Assembly (NCBI GenBank): GCA_004554385.1
Contig: SFMO01000063.1
Span: 1-7,216, forward strand
Length of the DNA: 7,216 bases
Source of the DNA: Ruminococcus flavefaciens
Lineage (GTDB): Bacteria > Bacillota > Clostridia > Oscillospirales > Ruminococcaceae
Reading direction: 5' to 3'
The position numbers and the translations under genes were made by a program. Shown piece by piece: positions 7,088-7,216 of this stretch (its first letter is position 1; each line of letters begins with the position of its first letter). A model generated the notes under the pieces. That model did not search any database and was not told the origin of the DNA. It was given only the letters and a program-made list of their open reading frames with translations.

Positions 7088-7149
7088 CCCCTTTTGTTAG
7101 ACAATGTGGTATAATAGAAATATACCAAAATGAAGTCTAACGAAAGGGG
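7088..7149. repeat. 15-bp inverted repeat at the IS left end
   Basis: CCCCTTTTGTTAGAC (7088-7102) and GTCTAACGAAAGGGG (7135-7149) are inverted copies differing at one base. In RNA that position is a U-G pair, so all 15 positions pair, with a 32-nt loop. Inside the loop TGGTATA (7107-7113) and TATACCA (7121-7127) form a second 7-bp inverted repeat. Confidence 0.85.
7107..7115 (+). promoter_or_regulatory. Extended -10 promoter of the transposase gene
   Basis: TGG-TATAAT gives a perfect -10 (7110-7115) with an extended -10 TG. No good -35 is found 16-18 nt upstream. The expected transcript start is near 7122, inside the loop of the 15-bp inverted repeat, so the element's own transcript would lack the left arm. 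Confidence 0.55.
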
Positions 7150-7157
7150 ACATTTTT

Positions 7158-7216
7158 ATGCCAAAAGGAAAACCAAACAAGAGATATACACCTGAATTCA
7201 AGATCAAGGTTGTTGA
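7158..7216 (+). CDS. IS3-family transposase OrfA, 3' partial
   Basis: Nineteen complete codons encode MPKGKPNKRYTPEFKIKVV before the window ends. The RYTPEFKIKVV segment is the typical opening of the helix-turn-helix OrfA protein of IS3-family elements, which binds the terminal inverted repeats and is normally joined to the catalytic OrfB by a programmed -1 frameshift. OrfB lies outside the window. AAAGGGGA (7143-7150) is the ribosome binding site, 7 nt before the ATG, and it forms the right arm of the 15-bp inverted repeat. Its short length limits subgroup assignment; intactness cannot be judged. Confidence 0.75.
   Translation, partial: MPKGKPNKRYTPEFKIKVV

Larger units (their letters stand above)
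7084..7216 (+). mobile_element. Left end of an IS3-family insertion sequence, partial
   Basis: An IS3-type orfA begins here and runs off the window. The left boundary is placed at the TG of TGCTCCCC by analogy with TG-starting IS3 ends. The TGAAATGC a few bases before it (7079) is an alternative. The right end and target duplication are outside the window, so the exact edge is an estimate. The element begins about 20 bp after the methyltransferase stop codon and reads in the same direction. Confidence 0.65.

Noticed and set aside
6832..7128. 98-codon open frame on the - strand across the methyltransferase 3' end and IS edge
   Set aside because: It overlaps conserved methyltransferase motifs and starts within the IS end, with no protein-like features.
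1..7216. CRISPR array, complete BREX or other multi-gene defence system
   Set aside because: No regularly spaced direct repeats are present. Only a PglX-like methyltransferase is visible, without any other BREX component, so a system cannot be claimed.

Overview
The window looks like a chromosomal segment of a low-to-moderate GC anaerobic gut or rumen Bacillota, most plausibly Ruminococcus or a close relative in the Oscillospiraceae. This is inferred from the style of the proteins, the strong purine-rich ribosome binding sites, the sigma-A type promoters and the AT-rich spacers. No marker gene fixes the species.

Layout, left to right. (1) The 3' part of a ROK-family sugar-responsive repressor on the + strand, cut by the window edge inside its DNA-binding domain and closed by a perfect 15-bp bidirectional terminator hairpin. 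(2) A VanZ-like small membrane protein on the - strand. (3) A divergent promoter region with back-to-back sigma-A promoters, both with 17-nt spacers, flanking phased A-tracts. (4) On the + strand, a five-helix membrane protein of unknown function with a large extracytoplasmic C-terminal region containing a repeated motif, followed by a long imperfect hairpin. (5) A promoter, a roughly 100-nt structured leader and xylB (xylulokinase), the best-conserved gene here, closed by a GC-rich hairpin. (6) A 685-residue adenine-type DNA methyltransferase resembling PglX of BREX phage-defence systems but much shorter than PglX usually is. (7) The left end of an IS3-family insertion sequence, with the first 19 codons of its transposase orfA before the window ends.

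How the genes fit together: xylB phosphorylates D-xylulose for entry into the pentose phosphate pathway. The ROK protein is of the XylR/NagC type and could control it or another sugar locus, but two unrelated genes lie between them and no xylose isomerase is visible. The VanZ-like protein and the membrane protein form a divergent pair, probably concerned with the cell envelope. The methyltransferase and the adjoining IS look like the start of an accessory region.

The two most interesting signals are at the right. The PglX-like protein stops exactly where full-length PglX proteins normally continue, about 20 bp before the IS and without BREX partners in view. The IS left end carries a 15-bp inverted repeat whose right arm covers the transposase ribosome binding site while the transposase promoter sits in the loop. 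That arrangement would silence read-through transcripts but not the element's own transcript.
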